Positions 1-7,462 are shown, numbered from the stretch's first letter. The stretch is DNA of 14,400 bases from an uncultured Bacilli bacterium (GCA_910585335.1 CAJUCU010000011.1:3979-18378); one strand, 5' to 3'. A program made the numbers and translations. Notes: generated from the sequence alone by a model not told the origin.

Positions 1-1
1 A

Positions 2-388
2 ATTGAAAACCAAAAAAATGCAGATAATAAATTATCAATATTTAAAAATTTACCAATAAAACATAAATGTATAACAGCGCAGCCATTATTAGAAAAAATA
101 GATATTGAAAAATATCTTGATAATATTGAATTAGTTGTAGTAGGAGGAGAATCGGATATTAATGCTAGAGTATTTAATTATGATTGGGTATTAGATATTA
201 GAGAACAATGCATGAGGAAGAACGTTGATTTTGAATTTAGACAATGTGGAACTTATACAATCAAAGATGGAAAACAATATAAGATACAGACGAAGGATTT
301 GTGCAAACAAGCGAGATTAGCTAATATTGATTATAAGAGTAATCGCTATACAATAAATTCAAAAGATATAAAGAATGATTCCATATGA
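2..388 (+). CDS. DUF5131 (phage Gp37/Gp68-type) protein, 3' part only
   Basis: The reading frame enters from the left edge and ends at TGA 386-388, giving 128 residues. The stretch VVVGGESDINAR followed by YDWVLDIREQC and then FEFRQCGTY is the C-terminal signature I know from the DUF5131/Gp37-Gp68 family. Members of that family resemble radical-SAM-type proteins and occur in phages and bacteria. The N-terminal half, where any cluster-binding cysteines would lie, is outside the window, so activity cannot be judged. The stop codon sits in the loop of a 9-bp inverted repeat (374-405). The family match is recognised from memory of the motif order; the biochemical role is not established. Confidence 0.72.
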   Translation: MENQKNADNKLSIFKNLPIKHKCITAQPLLEKIDIEKYLDNIELVVVGGESDINARVFNYDWVLDIREQCMRKNVDFEFRQCGTYTIKDGKQYKIQTKDLCKQARLANIDYKSNRYTINSKDIKNDSI

Positions 389-405
389 GTTATTAGGGAA
401 TCATT
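374..405 (+). repeat. 9-bp inverted repeat around a stop codon
   Basis: AATGATTCC (374-382) and GGAATCATT (397-405) are perfect reverse complements separated by 14 nt, and the TGA of the DUF5131 gene lies in the loop. The hairpin would form in the transcript. There is no T-run after it (TAAAAGAAATAA follows), so it is not a convincing intrinsic terminator. It could be a weak terminator or a 3'-end stabilising hairpin. Confidence 0.4.
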
Positions 406-440
406 TAAAAGAAATAATAATTTATGGGAAGGAGTGTTGT

Positions 441-545
441 ATGATGGAAAAAACGAAAAAATTCTTTAAAGAACATAAAAAGCGAATTGGTTGGATCATA
501 ATTTTAATTGGTATTACTGTTGCTTGTGCAATAAATTTATTGTAG
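441..545 (+). CDS. 34-residue single-pass membrane peptide
   Basis: An ATG at 441 lies 6-7 nt after GGAAGGAG (427-434) and opens a 34-codon frame ending with TAG 543-545. The first 16 residues are strongly basic (MMEKTKKFFKEHKKRI), followed by a hydrophobic segment (GWIIILIGITVACAINLL) to the C-terminus. This is the layout of a small N-in membrane peptide. I recognise no family. Its last 9 nt overlap the end of the minus-strand small reading frame 537-722, so the two converge. The good Shine-Dalgarno site and amphipathic layout support it being real, but at this length chance cannot be excluded. Small toxins and small membrane subunits look like this, but nothing here shows a function. Confidence 0.5.
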   Translation: MMEKTKKFFKEHKKRIGWIIILIGITVACAINLL

Positions 546-722
546 AAGATGGTTTTTAAGAGATAATATACGATTTTTGATTTTTTCATTTGTATTTTCA
601 ATTTTTTCTTTTGATACTGTTTCATTTGTCATAAGTTTTTTATGTAAGTCGATTATATTACTTTGGACTTTATCTATTGTTTCTTGTTTTATTTACTCTA
701 TAATGCAATCTATATTTTTCAT
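537..722 (-). pseudogene. Small Lys/Glu-rich helical gene interrupted by TAA at codon 10
   Basis: On the minus strand ATG 722-720 is preceded by a strong Shine-Dalgarno (GGGAGG, 730-736 region) and by a consensus sigma-A promoter (748-776). Translation reads MKNIDCIIE, then TAA (695-693). The same frame then stays open for 51 codons to TAA 539-537. The downstream part (IKQETIDKVQSNIIDLHKKL and onward) is Lys/Glu/Asn-rich and would be helical, probably a coiled coil. Intact initiation signals with a continuing same-frame coding stretch suggest a nonsense-mutated gene of about 61 codons. Alternatives are a 9-residue peptide leader or a sequencing error. I do not recognise the family. Confidence 0.5.
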
Positions 723-747
723 TGTTTGTCCTCCCTAAATAATGCAT

Positions 748-776
748 ATTATATGTTATACATTTTATCTTGTCAA
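748..776 (-). promoter_or_regulatory. Consensus sigma-A promoter, minus strand
   Basis: Read on the minus strand, TTGACA (776-771) is followed by a 17-nt spacer and TATAAT (753-748): both hexamers are perfect consensus at optimal spacing. It points at the small interrupted gene at 537-722, whose Shine-Dalgarno begins about 11 nt beyond the -10 hexamer. It is the strongest promoter by sequence in the window, which is surprising for such a short frame. Confidence 0.8.
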
Positions 777-819
777 ATTTCATTCGTTTGTGTTTGTGGT
801 TTTATTATAGTTAGATTCA

Positions 820-828
820 TGATATAAT
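820..828 (+). promoter_or_regulatory. Extended -10 promoter of the acetyltransferase operon
   Basis: TGATATAAT, an extended -10 element with a consensus TATAAT (823-828) and an upstream TG; no good -35 is visible at 17 nt. Transcription would start near 835. That leaves a leader of about 45 nt before ATG 880, but only about 6 nt before the TTG at 841. Confidence 0.6.
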
Positions 829-879
829 TTTGTTGAAACGTTGGTTAATAAAGTACTTATCGGCATAGTAGAGGTAAAT

Positions 880-1434
880 ATGGAGTCTTTATATGATTTA
901 AAATATGAAATACTTAATTTGAAAAATTTAGATGTTGCATTTTGGATTCAAAAGGAAACATGGCCTGATGATCCAGATTATGATGATTTGTATGATAAAG
1001 CGATACATACTGAAAAAGATAATTGTTTTTTTCTGATTTATGATAAAGATATTCTAATTGGAATAACGGGTGTAGATGTTTATGAGGCGTATCCTGATAC
1101 AATCTGGCTTGATTGGTTTACTATTTTACCTGAACATAGAAGAAAAGGCTATGGAAAAAAGGTATTATTAGATACTATATCTTATTGTAAAAAACTTGGT
1201 AACTATGATTATTTTAGAGTTGATACGACTTATTATGAAAATCGACCAGCTATCATTTTATATGATAAGATAATGCCATTAAAAGAAGATTATATTGCAG
1301 AGGATACAGAAGACTATAAAAACTATTTTATTATTTATAGTTATGGTTTAAATGGAAAACTAGAGCCTTGGAATAATAAATATCTTGGATTAAGAAGTTA
1401 TTGTGATAAATGTAATGAAAGAAATAAAGAGTGA
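880..1434 (+). CDS. GNAT family N-acetyltransferase
   Basis: A cytoplasmic acetyl-CoA-dependent acyltransferase of 184 residues. The GNAT motif A is seen as WLDWFTILPEHRRKGYGKKVL, with R87-x-x-G90-x-G92 forming the pyrophosphate-binding loop. It is preceded by the beta-strand DILIGITGVDVYEAYP. The substrate cannot be read from the sequence. I take ATG 880 as the start because AGAGG (870-874) is 5 nt upstream and the extended -10 at 820-828 fits it. The frame is open back to TTG 841, but that codon lacks a ribosome site. The C-terminus carries an unusual CxxC tail (YCDKCNERNKE) resembling the first zinc knuckle of the next gene. It is the first gene of a tight run of four (gaps of 20-28 nt). 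Confidence 0.85.
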   Translation: MESLYDLKYEILNLKNLDVAFWIQKETWPDDPDYDDLYDKAIHTEKDNCFFLIYDKDILIGITGVDVYEAYPDTIWLDWFTILPEHRRKGYGKKVLLDTISYCKKLGNYDYFRVDTTYYENRPAIILYDKIMPLKEDYIAEDTEDYKNYFIIYSYGLNGKLEPWNNKYLGLRSYCDKCNERNKE

Positions 1435-1456
1435 GTGAATAGGAGTGAGAAAAGTT

Positions 1457-1813
1457 ATGGCTAGAGTATTAAAGAATAAGCAATTAGTAAATACTAGATT
1501 GGCTACTAATTATGGTGGATGGATGTATTGTGATCAATGTAATGAGAATATTGGTTATTTATGTTATTCCACTTATGATAGATTGGAATTAAACTATCAA
1601 TGTAATTGTGGAAGTCGTGGTGAAGCTGTATTAGATTTTGAAGATAGTAAAACAGGACAAAATTGTAATGATGAATTAGTTGTTATTAAAAATAGATTTT
1701 GTTGTCCTAAGGATGAGGAACCATTAATTACTATATTAGATAAAAAAGTAGCTAGTTATGAACTTAAAGTTACTTGTAAAGCTTGTAGTAATATTTATAC
1801 AAAACAAAAATAA
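1457..1813 (+). CDS. Cys-rich putative zinc-binding protein, unknown function
   Basis: A 118-residue cytoplasmic protein with paired cysteines: C25xxC28 (YCDQCNE), C49xC51, C82-C83 and C107xxC110. The pairs are arranged like two zinc ribbons or knuckles; C36 and C70 are additional. I recognise no named family. ATG 1457 is preferred, with AGGAG at 1441-1445 (11 nt upstream, slightly long). The in-frame GTG at 1445 would add four residues but would overlap the ribosome site. It lies 22 nt after the acetyltransferase and 28 nt before the zinc-ribbon gene, so the three are probably co-transcribed. The shared cysteine-rich character suggests metal binding, but nothing shows what the protein acts on. 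Confidence 0.65.
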   Translation: MARVLKNKQLVNTRLATNYGGWMYCDQCNENIGYLCYSTYDRLELNYQCNCGSRGEAVLDFEDSKTGQNCNDELVVIKNRFCCPKDEEPLITILDKKVASYELKVTCKACSNIYTKQK

Positions 1814-1841
1814 TCAGTTATTTGAATAAGGAGGAAAAAAT

Positions 1842-2177
1842 ATGGAAAATAGAACATGTCAAAGTTGTGGTATGCCGATTACATCAGATTTACAATTAGG
1901 TACTAATAAAGATGGGAGTATTCAGTCTGATTATTGTAAATATTGTTTTCAATTAGGAGAATTTGTAGATAAAGTTTCTATGGATGAATATATTGAGATG
2001 TGTTCTAAATATGCTTTTCAAGCAGGAATGACAAACGAAGAGATGAAAGCGTATTGTATGGAGCTTTTTCCTACTTTAAAAAGATGGAAGTGTACTTGTA
2101 CTGATGAATGTGCTAGTGGTTATAATCCTAATTGTACTTGTACAAATCCAGAGTGTCATTGTACCGAAAAACAGTAG
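1842..2177 (+). CDS. Zinc-ribbon protein (zf-ribbon_2 type) with Cys-rich tail
   Basis: A 111-residue protein. The N-terminus MENRTCQSCGMPI with C6xxC9 and C32xxC35 (DYCKYC) matches the putative zinc-ribbon family (zinc_ribbon_2), whose members are small cytoplasmic proteins of unproven function. A helical middle (MDEYIEMCSKYAFQAGMTNEEMKAYCMELFPTL region) is typical of the family. Residues 84-107 are odd: seven cysteines in 24 residues as CxC-x3-C-x7-CxC-x4-CxC with H106, which looks like a small metallothionein. AAGGAGG (1828-1834) 7 nt before ATG fixes the start. It sits between another Cys-rich protein and a radical SAM enzyme, in the same operon by spacing. Confidence 0.8.
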   Translation: MENRTCQSCGMPITSDLQLGTNKDGSIQSDYCKYCFQLGEFVDKVSMDEYIEMCSKYAFQAGMTNEEMKAYCMELFPTLKRWKCTCTDECASGYNPNCTCTNPECHCTEKQ

Positions 2178-2197
2178 TTGGTAAGGGATGCGAGAAA

Positions 2198-3082
2198 ATG
2201 AAATTTGTTCCAGCTAAGACCATACTTACCAAAGTTAAGAATGGGGCTTATTGGTATGGTGTTGATTATAATATGAATTTATATCGTGGGTGTTCTCATG
2301 GGTGTATTTATTGTGATAGTAGAAGTAATTGCTATCATATAGATGACTTTGATGTAGTGCGAGGAAAAGAGAATGCTCTTTTTATTTTAGAACGCGAACT
2401 TATCAAAAATATGAGAGGTGTTATTGGTATTGGTGCGATGTCTGATACTTATAATCCTAAAGAATTAAAATATGAACAGACAAGAGGGGCTTTAAAACTT
2501 ATTTCAAAATATGGGTTTGGTGTTTCTATTGATACAAAGAGTGATTTGATATTAAGAGATCTTGATTTGTTGAAAGAGATTCATTCTAAAAACAATGTAA
2601 TTATAAAATTTACTATTACCACACCAAGAGATGATTTATCACAGATTATTGAACCAGGTGCGCCTGTTTCTTCTAAGAGATTTTATGCTATTAAAACGTT
2701 AGCTGAAAACGGTCTTTTTGTAGGGATTATGCTTAATCCAGTTCTTCCTTTTATTACAGATAAAGAAGAGGATATTAAAAGGTTTGTAGAGCTTGCCTAT
2801 CAATGTGGTGCTAGATTTATTCATACTTATATGAGTATGACTTTACGAGAAAATCAAAGAGATTATTATTTTGAAAAGTTAGATGAGCATTTTATAGGAC
2901 TTCGTGAGAAATATATTCGTTATTATGGAAACCGCTATGATTGTGTTGTACCTAATTGTAAGAGATTATATAAAGTTTTTGCTGACGAGTGTGAAAAGTA
3001 TGGTATTTTATATCGGATGGATGAGATCATTAAAGCATATAAAAAAGAATGTGAAACTAGTGAACAAATAACGTTATTTTAA
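2198..3082 (+). CDS. SPL-family radical SAM protein
   Basis: A 294-residue radical S-adenosylmethionine enzyme. The [4Fe-4S] site is C32-x3-C36-x2-C39 in NLYRGCSHGCIYCDSRSNCY. GIGAMSDTYNPKELKYEQTR and the FTITTPRDDLSQIIEPGAP segment are characteristic of the SplB-like/Rv2578c-like branch, the group around spore photoproduct lyase. Most of these relatives are not the lyase itself and have no proven substrate. Start: ATG 2198, 10 nt after AAGGG (2183-2187); the frame stays open upstream into the previous gene, but initiation there is unlikely. It follows the zinc-ribbon gene by 20 nt. A cytoplasmic, oxygen-sensitive enzyme is expected, which fits an anaerobe. Confidence 0.85.
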   Translation: MKFVPAKTILTKVKNGAYWYGVDYNMNLYRGCSHGCIYCDSRSNCYHIDDFDVVRGKENALFILERELIKNMRGVIGIGAMSDTYNPKELKYEQTRGALKLISKYGFGVSIDTKSDLILRDLDLLKEIHSKNNVIIKFTITTPRDDLSQIIEPGAPVSSKRFYAIKTLAENGLFVGIMLNPVLPFITDKEEDIKRFVELAYQCGARFIHTYMSMTLRENQRDYYFEKLDEHFIGLREKYIRYYGNRYDCVVPNCKRLYKVFADECEKYGILYRMDEIIKAYKKECETSEQITLF

Positions 3083-3101
3083 CTGTTATTTGTTATTTTT
3101 C
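3063..3101 (+). terminator. AT-rich hairpin after the radical SAM gene
   Basis: AACAAATAAC (3063-3072) and GTTATTTGTT (3085-3094) are perfect 10-bp complements with a 12-nt loop containing the stop codon, followed by ATTTTTC. The stem has only two G-C pairs, so it would be a weak intrinsic terminator. It ends just before the next promoter, which fits a transcription-unit boundary. Confidence 0.45.
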
Positions 3102-3110
3102 TGGTATAAT
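3102..3110 (+). promoter_or_regulatory. Extended -10 promoter of the SNF2 gene
   Basis: TGGTATAAT gives an upstream TG plus a perfect TATAAT at 3105-3110; no clear -35. A start near 3117 leaves about 25 nt of leader containing AAAGGAAG (3126-3133) before ATG 3142. Confidence 0.55.
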
Positions 3111-3141
3111 ATAGAAAAGTTCATTAAAGGAAGTATGCGGT

Positions 3142-6100
3142 ATGGTAGATTTAGGAATACAAAAAATACATCAATTTGTAGGTGCTGACTCTTATACAAA
3201 AGGGCTTCAATATCCTAAAAGATATGTAAAATATACAGATAAGTTTGATTTCAAGGATATTCATATTCATCAGTTTCAAGTGGAGTCAGAGCGTACTTAT
3301 GATTTTTATGAGGTGGAAATTCATGAGCGTGCTTGTGAAGTTTTAAATGCTACTTGTACTTGTCTTCAATATCAAAGAGTGGAGAGTTGTAAACATATTG
3401 CTGCTTGTTTGCTCCAATATAAAGAAGATATTTTTGTTGTTGATCCACTTGAGAAAAGTTTTTTGATTTCTAAAGGGATTTTAGAAGAATTTTATCAAAA
3501 ACCGACAACTCGAAAAGTAAAATTAAAGAAACAGTTAACACTTGCTTTAGAACTTGAGTTTCACAATTCTTACTATGGTTCTAGCGTTTATTTTAAATTT
3601 AAAATAGGGGAAGAGAAACTTTATAGTCTTAATAATAAATTAAGTAGATTTTTAGCCAATTATGATAGACGTGATGATGTTATTGAGTTTGGTAAGAATT
3701 TTACTTATGATCCAGAAGCTTATTTCTTTTCGAAGGAAGATGAAGAAATTATTTATTACTTGGTAGCACTTTATAAGAGAAATCCTTATTATAATTATAG
3801 AGATTTTTCTCTTAGTTTGGAGGAGGCCTCTCGACTTTTTTCGCTTTTGAGTCATAAAACTTTTTCGGTGGTAAAGCACGGGGAAATGCATCACTTTTTG
3901 GAAGAAAGTCCTATTGCTATATTATTTGCTAAAGAAGGGGAGTATTATCGTCTTTCTTTTCAAACAGATGGGGTTTCTTTTCTTACGAATGATTATCAGT
4001 ATGCTATAAAGGAAGATACTTTGTATCAAATTCCATCTAAAATTAGTCGGATTATTCAGGCGGTGAAGGAGAATAAACTAGATAATCTTATTTTTAAAAA
4101 ACAGGATTTATCGCTTTTTCATCAAGGAATTTTGCCTATTGTTCAAAATGATATTATTCTTGATGATTCTTTAAAAGATGAAATTGTTTTAGGAGTAAAG
4201 CCTGCAATTAAAATTTATTTAGATTTAAAAAATAAGATGATTCTTTGCAATGTTAAACTTCAGTATCAAGAAGAAGAGATTGATTACTTTGATTCTTTCT
4301 CTCATATTGTTCGAGATGAACAAATAGAAAGTCAGGTGATAGAGGATCTTTTGAAATATGGCTTTTTGGTGGAGAATAAGAAAATTTATATAGATGATGT
4401 TGATGTTATTGGAGAGTTTTTGACTTGTTATTTAGAAGCGCTTGCAACAGATTATGAGGTTTTTACATCTGAGAAAGTAAAGAAGACCAATATTTTGAAA
4501 GATATGAGTATTCGTTCTAGTTTTAGTATTGGTCAAGATAATATTATGAAGTATGAGTTTGATTTGGGGGATATTCATAAGAGTGAGATTGGTCATGTTT
4601 TGGATAGCATGAGGAAGAATAAGAAATATTATCGTTTGAAAAATGGACATTTGTTAGATTTAAGTGAGAATCATGAATTGAAACAGTTACAATCTTTGAT
4701 AAATGATATGGAACTCACCGATAAAGATTTACAAAATGGTAATGGTAGTCTTCCGAAATATAGGGCTATATATTTGGACAGTATCAAGAAGGAGCAATAT
4801 CATATTATTCAAACTGATAATTTATTTGATGAGTTGATTTATAATTTTAATTCTTATAAGGATGAGAGGATACAGCTTAGTCCTAAAGAAAAAAAGATTT
4901 TGCGTGATTATCAGGAAATAGGAGTGAAATGGTTATATAATATTTATAAGTGTGGATTTGGTGGTATTTTAGCCGATGAAATGGGACTTGGAAAGTCTAT
5001 TCAACTTATTTATTTTCTTAAGCAAGTTTTAAAAGAGAAAAGGGATGCTAAGATTTTAATTGTAGCACCTACTGCGCTTATTTATAATTGGAAAAATGAG
5101 TTTGATAAATTTGGTAGAGAGATGAAGTATAAAGTTTTTGCTGAGAGTAGAGTTTTACGAAAAAAGGAATTAGAACGTGCTCAAGATATTAATGTTTTTA
5201 TTACTACTTATGGTCTTCTTAAGCAAGATCAAGAACTATATTCTGCTATTTCTTTTGATGTGATTGCGATTGATGAAGCTCAAAATATTAAGAATGCTAA
5301 TTCACAAATGACTAAAATAGTGAAATCTATGCAAGGATCTGTTATGCTTGCTTTAACTGGGACTCCGCTTGAAAACTCTGTTTTAGAACTTTGGAGTATT
5401 TTTGATTTTATTATGCCAGGTTATTTGTCTAGTTATATGAGTTTTCAAAAGAAATATAATGTGAGAGATGTTGATAAGGATAACTTAAAGTTATTAGATA
5501 ATCTAAATCAAAAAATCCAACCATTTATTCTTAGAAGACGAAAAAAAGATGTTGTGACAGAACTTCCAGAGAAGCTTGAAAATAATATTTATATTGATTT
5601 AACTGAACAACAGAAGAAGCTTTATGTTGCACAACTTGAAAAGACAAAAAAGGAAATGGATGAAATTATAGCGACAGAAGGATTTCGAAAGGGTAGTTTT
5701 AAAATTTTACAGTTGCTTACGAAATTGAGGCAACTTTGTATTGATCCTAGAATTTTGTATGAAAATTATAAAGGGGGCAGTGCTAAGATAGAGAATTTGG
5801 TTTCTTTGGTGGAAGAAGTGATTCAAAATGGTCATAAGATTTTACTTTTTACTAGTTACAAGACGGCTTTAGATATTGTCAATCGAGAATTTACTAATCG
5901 CAATATTTCTACTTATGTTATTGATGGAAGTGTATCTTCTAAAAAGCGAATGGAACTGGTTGATAAGTTTAATCAAGATGATACTAATGTTTTTTTAATC
6001 ACTTTGAAAGCTGGAGGGACAGGGCTTAATCTTACTAGTGCAGATGTTGTGATTCACTTAGATTTATGGTGGAATCCACAAGTTGAAAATCAAGCTACTG

Positions 6101-6315
6101 ATAGGGCTCATAGAATTGGCCAGAAGAATACGGTTGAAGTAATTAAACTAATTTGTAAAGGAACTATTGAAGAGAGAATTTTGGAACTTCAAAATAAGAA
6201 GAAAGTTCTTAGTGATAAGGTAATTGAAGGGGATGAACGCGATCAGAATATTCTTTCTCGACTTACTGAAAAAGATATTCAGCGCTTGTTATCTTTGGAT
6301 TATGAGGATGTTTAG
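3142..6315 (+). CDS. SWIM zinc finger and SNF2-family helicase/ATPase
   Basis: A 1057-residue DNA-dependent ATPase. The order is: SWIM zinc finger (C72xC74...C83xH85), a long bacterial SNF2-associated region (about 100-560), then the SNF2 ATPase core. In the core, Walker A is DEMGLGKS (612-619, K618), the Walker B DEAQ box is 711-714, and motif III LTGTP is 738-742. The C-terminal helicase half has SxKAGGTGLNLT-type motif V, and motif VI is QATDRAHRIGQ (984-994, with R988 and R991). All catalytic motifs are present and the length is normal for the bacterial SWIM-SNF2 family. These are thought to translocate on duplex DNA and remodel protein-DNA complexes; the specific role is unknown. AGGAAG at 3128-3133, 8 nt before ATG, supports the start. 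It is transcribed alone. Confidence 0.95.
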   Translation: MVDLGIQKIHQFVGADSYTKGLQYPKRYVKYTDKFDFKDIHIHQFQVESERTYDFYEVEIHERACEVLNATCTCLQYQRVESCKHIAACLLQYKEDIFVVDPLEKSFLISKGILEEFYQKPTTRKVKLKKQLTLALELEFHNSYYGSSVYFKFKIGEEKLYSLNNKLSRFLANYDRRDDVIEFGKNFTYDPEAYFFSKEDEEIIYYLVALYKRNPYYNYRDFSLSLEEASRLFSLLSHKTFSVVKHGEMHHFLEESPIAILFAKEGEYYRLSFQTDGVSFLTNDYQYAIKEDTLYQIPSKISRIIQAVKENKLDNLIFKKQDLSLFHQGILPIVQNDIILDDSLKDEIVLGVKPAIKIYLDLKNKMILCNVKLQYQEEEIDYFDSFSHIVRDEQIESQVIEDLLKYGFLVENKKIYIDDVDVIGEFLTCYLEALATDYEVFTSEKVKKTNILKDMSIRSSFSIGQDNIMKYEFDLGDIHKSEIGHVLDSMRKNKKYYRLKNGHLLDLSENHELKQLQSLINDMELTDKDLQNGNGSLPKYRAIYLDSIKKEQYHIIQTDNLFDELIYNFNSYKDERIQLSPKEKKILRDYQEIGVKWLYNIYKCGFGGILADEMGLGKSIQLIYFLKQVLKEKRDAKILIVAPTALIYNWKNEFDKFGREMKYKVFAESRVLRKKELERAQDINVFITTYGLLKQDQELYSAISFDVIAIDEAQNIKNANSQMTKIVKSMQGSVMLALTGTPLENSVLELWSIFDFIMPGYLSSYMSFQKKYNVRDVDKDNLKLLDNLNQKIQPFILRRRKKDVVTELPEKLENNIYIDLTEQQKKLYVAQLEKTKKEMDEIIATEGFRKGSFKILQLLTKLRQLCIDPRILYENYKGGSAKIENLVSLVEEVIQNGHKILLFTSYKTALDIVNREFTNRNISTYVIDGSVSSKKRMELVDKFNQDDTNVFLITLKAGGTGLNLTSADVVIHLDLWWNPQVENQATDRAHRIGQKNTVEVIKLICKGTIEERILELQNKKKVLSDKVIEGDERDQNILSRLTEKDIQRLLSLDYEDV

Positions 6316-6429
6316 TATTTTTGGATGAGCAAATATGAAGTACATAGTTATTTTAACTTTATAAAAATAAAAACTGTATTTATGAATATTAACATGTATT
6401 TGCAATGTCTAATTTTGATTAAAAATTGT

Positions 6430-6457
6430 TTTACCTAATAGGGTTTTGTGTTATACT
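6430..6457 (+). promoter_or_regulatory. tRNA promoter
   Basis: An extended -10 TGTTATACT (TATACT 6452-6457) with a possible -35 TTTACC (6430-6435) at 16 nt. The predicted start near 6464 is about 12 nt before the mature tRNA. Confidence 0.5.
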
Positions 6458-6475
6458 AGTTTTGTAGCAAGTCAT

Positions 6476-6551
6476 GCCGACTTAGCTCAGTTGGTAGAGC
6501 AACGCCCTCGTAACGCGTAGGTCGAAGGTTCAAGTCCTTTAGTCGGCACCA
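6476..6551 (+). tRNA. tRNA-Thr (anticodon CGU, CCA encoded)
   Basis: A 76-nt cloverleaf. The acceptor GCCGACT pairs with AGTCGGC (6541-6547), followed by A and CCA. The D-arm is GCTCAGTTGGTAGAGC. The anticodon CGT (6509-6511) lies in loop CTCGTAA and reads ACG, threonine. The T-arm is GAAGG/CCTTT with loop TTCAAGT. The anticodon stem ACGCC/CGCGT has four pairs and a C-C mismatch next to the loop (6506 opposite 6514), which is unusual. A strong hairpin terminator follows. No copy of the tRNA 3' end was seen elsewhere in the window, so there is no evidence that an element integrated here. Confidence 0.93.
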
Positions 6552-6561
6552 GAGTGATACT

Positions 6562-6600
6562 AAACTCGAACTTTTGAATTATAAAGTTCGGGTTTTAATA
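6562..6600 (+). terminator. Intrinsic terminator after tRNA-Thr
   Basis: AAACTCGAACTTT (6562-6574) pairs over 13 bp with AAAGTTCGGGTTT (6583-6595), with a single G-T wobble and an 8-nt loop. It is followed by a short T stretch. The position 11 nt after the tRNA fits its terminator. Confidence 0.8.
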
Positions 6601-6712
6601 TGTTTAGAATATGATAGAATATTTATGAAAACTTGAAGATGTCAATTTAGTAAAAATATACTTGTACAGTGACATTATTAATATATATTTTCAATTAATA
6701 AGGAGCAGTCTT

Positions 6713-7462
6713 ATGAAAGTGAAAAATATTACAATTAGTGATATTCAAGATATTGATTCCTAATTTTCATTTTTTCATTATACGAATAAAAATAATATTG
6801 AGAGTATAGATAAAAATGGGCTAATTTCTAAAATTGGAGATAGTGCAACAGGTATAGAAATAACTGAAAAAATATTTTTTGCTATTGGAATAAAGGGAGT
6901 ATTTTCTATTTTTGATTCTTGGATAAGGTGGTTAATAGCCAAAAGATTAACAGATTTACCAGGAAAAAAAGCGGATATATCGTTTTATCGTTTCTGTACT
7001 TTTGTGATGAGATTACCAGTTTTGCATTATTTTGTGGCAATCATTGTTAATTTAGCAGTTTGGTTAGAATTTAGATTTAAACCATTTAAAATCAAATCTT
7101 TTAAAATTATGAAAGATATATTAGATAATAGTTGCTTTCTAATATTAGATTTAGAAGAAGAGGTCTACTTTTCATATAAAGATATTGGCGAGGTAAAGAA
7201 TCAAAAATTTAATAGAAAGTTATTAAAAACAGTATATGCTAGGCAAAATAAAATGAATAGTAAAAAAATGGATTATTGGAATATGCATACTTTTAGTAAT
7301 GTAGCTATTCCTCCTAATAAAATAACATTAATTAAACTTCACGATTCTTATAATTGCTTAGATATTTTATTATGGATGATAGAAAATATAAAATTAGATT
7401 TAAAAGTATTATCTCCTTATTTATATGAATTTTTAGATTATTATAAGTTACTGAAGAAATAA
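6713..7462 (+). pseudogene. 'HYT...NGL' family protein gene interrupted by TAA at codon 17
   Basis: ATG 6713 is 7 nt after AAGGAG and opens MKVKNITISDIQDIDS, then TAA (6761-6763). The identical frame continues without another stop for about 230 codons to TAA 7460-7462. The continuing part begins FSFFHYTNKNNIESIDKNGL and contains KIFFAIGIKGVF, a hydrophobic stretch (LHYFVAIIVNLAVWLEF) and WNMHTFSN near the middle. I recall similar uncharacterised Firmicutes proteins. The HYT...I...NGL opening is reminiscent of the first strand of ADP-ribosyltransferase-fold proteins, but that is inference. No ribosome site supports restarting after the stop. The GTG or ATG near 7004-7007 would give only 151-152 residues and would lose the HYT part. 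It is most likely a recently inactivated gene; readthrough or sequence error is possible. Confidence 0.65.

Noticed and set aside
841..879. TTG start for the acetyltransferase 13 codons upstream
   Set aside because: No Shine-Dalgarno site, and it would lie about 6 nt from the predicted transcription start; ATG 880 has AGAGG and a suitable leader.
3135..3188. 17-residue leader frame overlapping the SNF2 start
   Set aside because: It is out of frame, ends inside the SNF2 gene and shows no regulatory features; a chance ATG near the ribosome site.
3142..6315. SNF2 helicase as part of a phage-defence system
   Set aside because: It carries the ordinary SWIM plus SNF2-associated layout and stands alone, with no methylase, nuclease or DISARM-type partner nearby.
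537..7462. TAA or TGA recoded as sense in this organism
   Set aside because: Both codons end normal-length genes throughout (TAA 3080-3082, TGA 1432-1434), so the two early TAA codons are lesions or errors rather than a different code.
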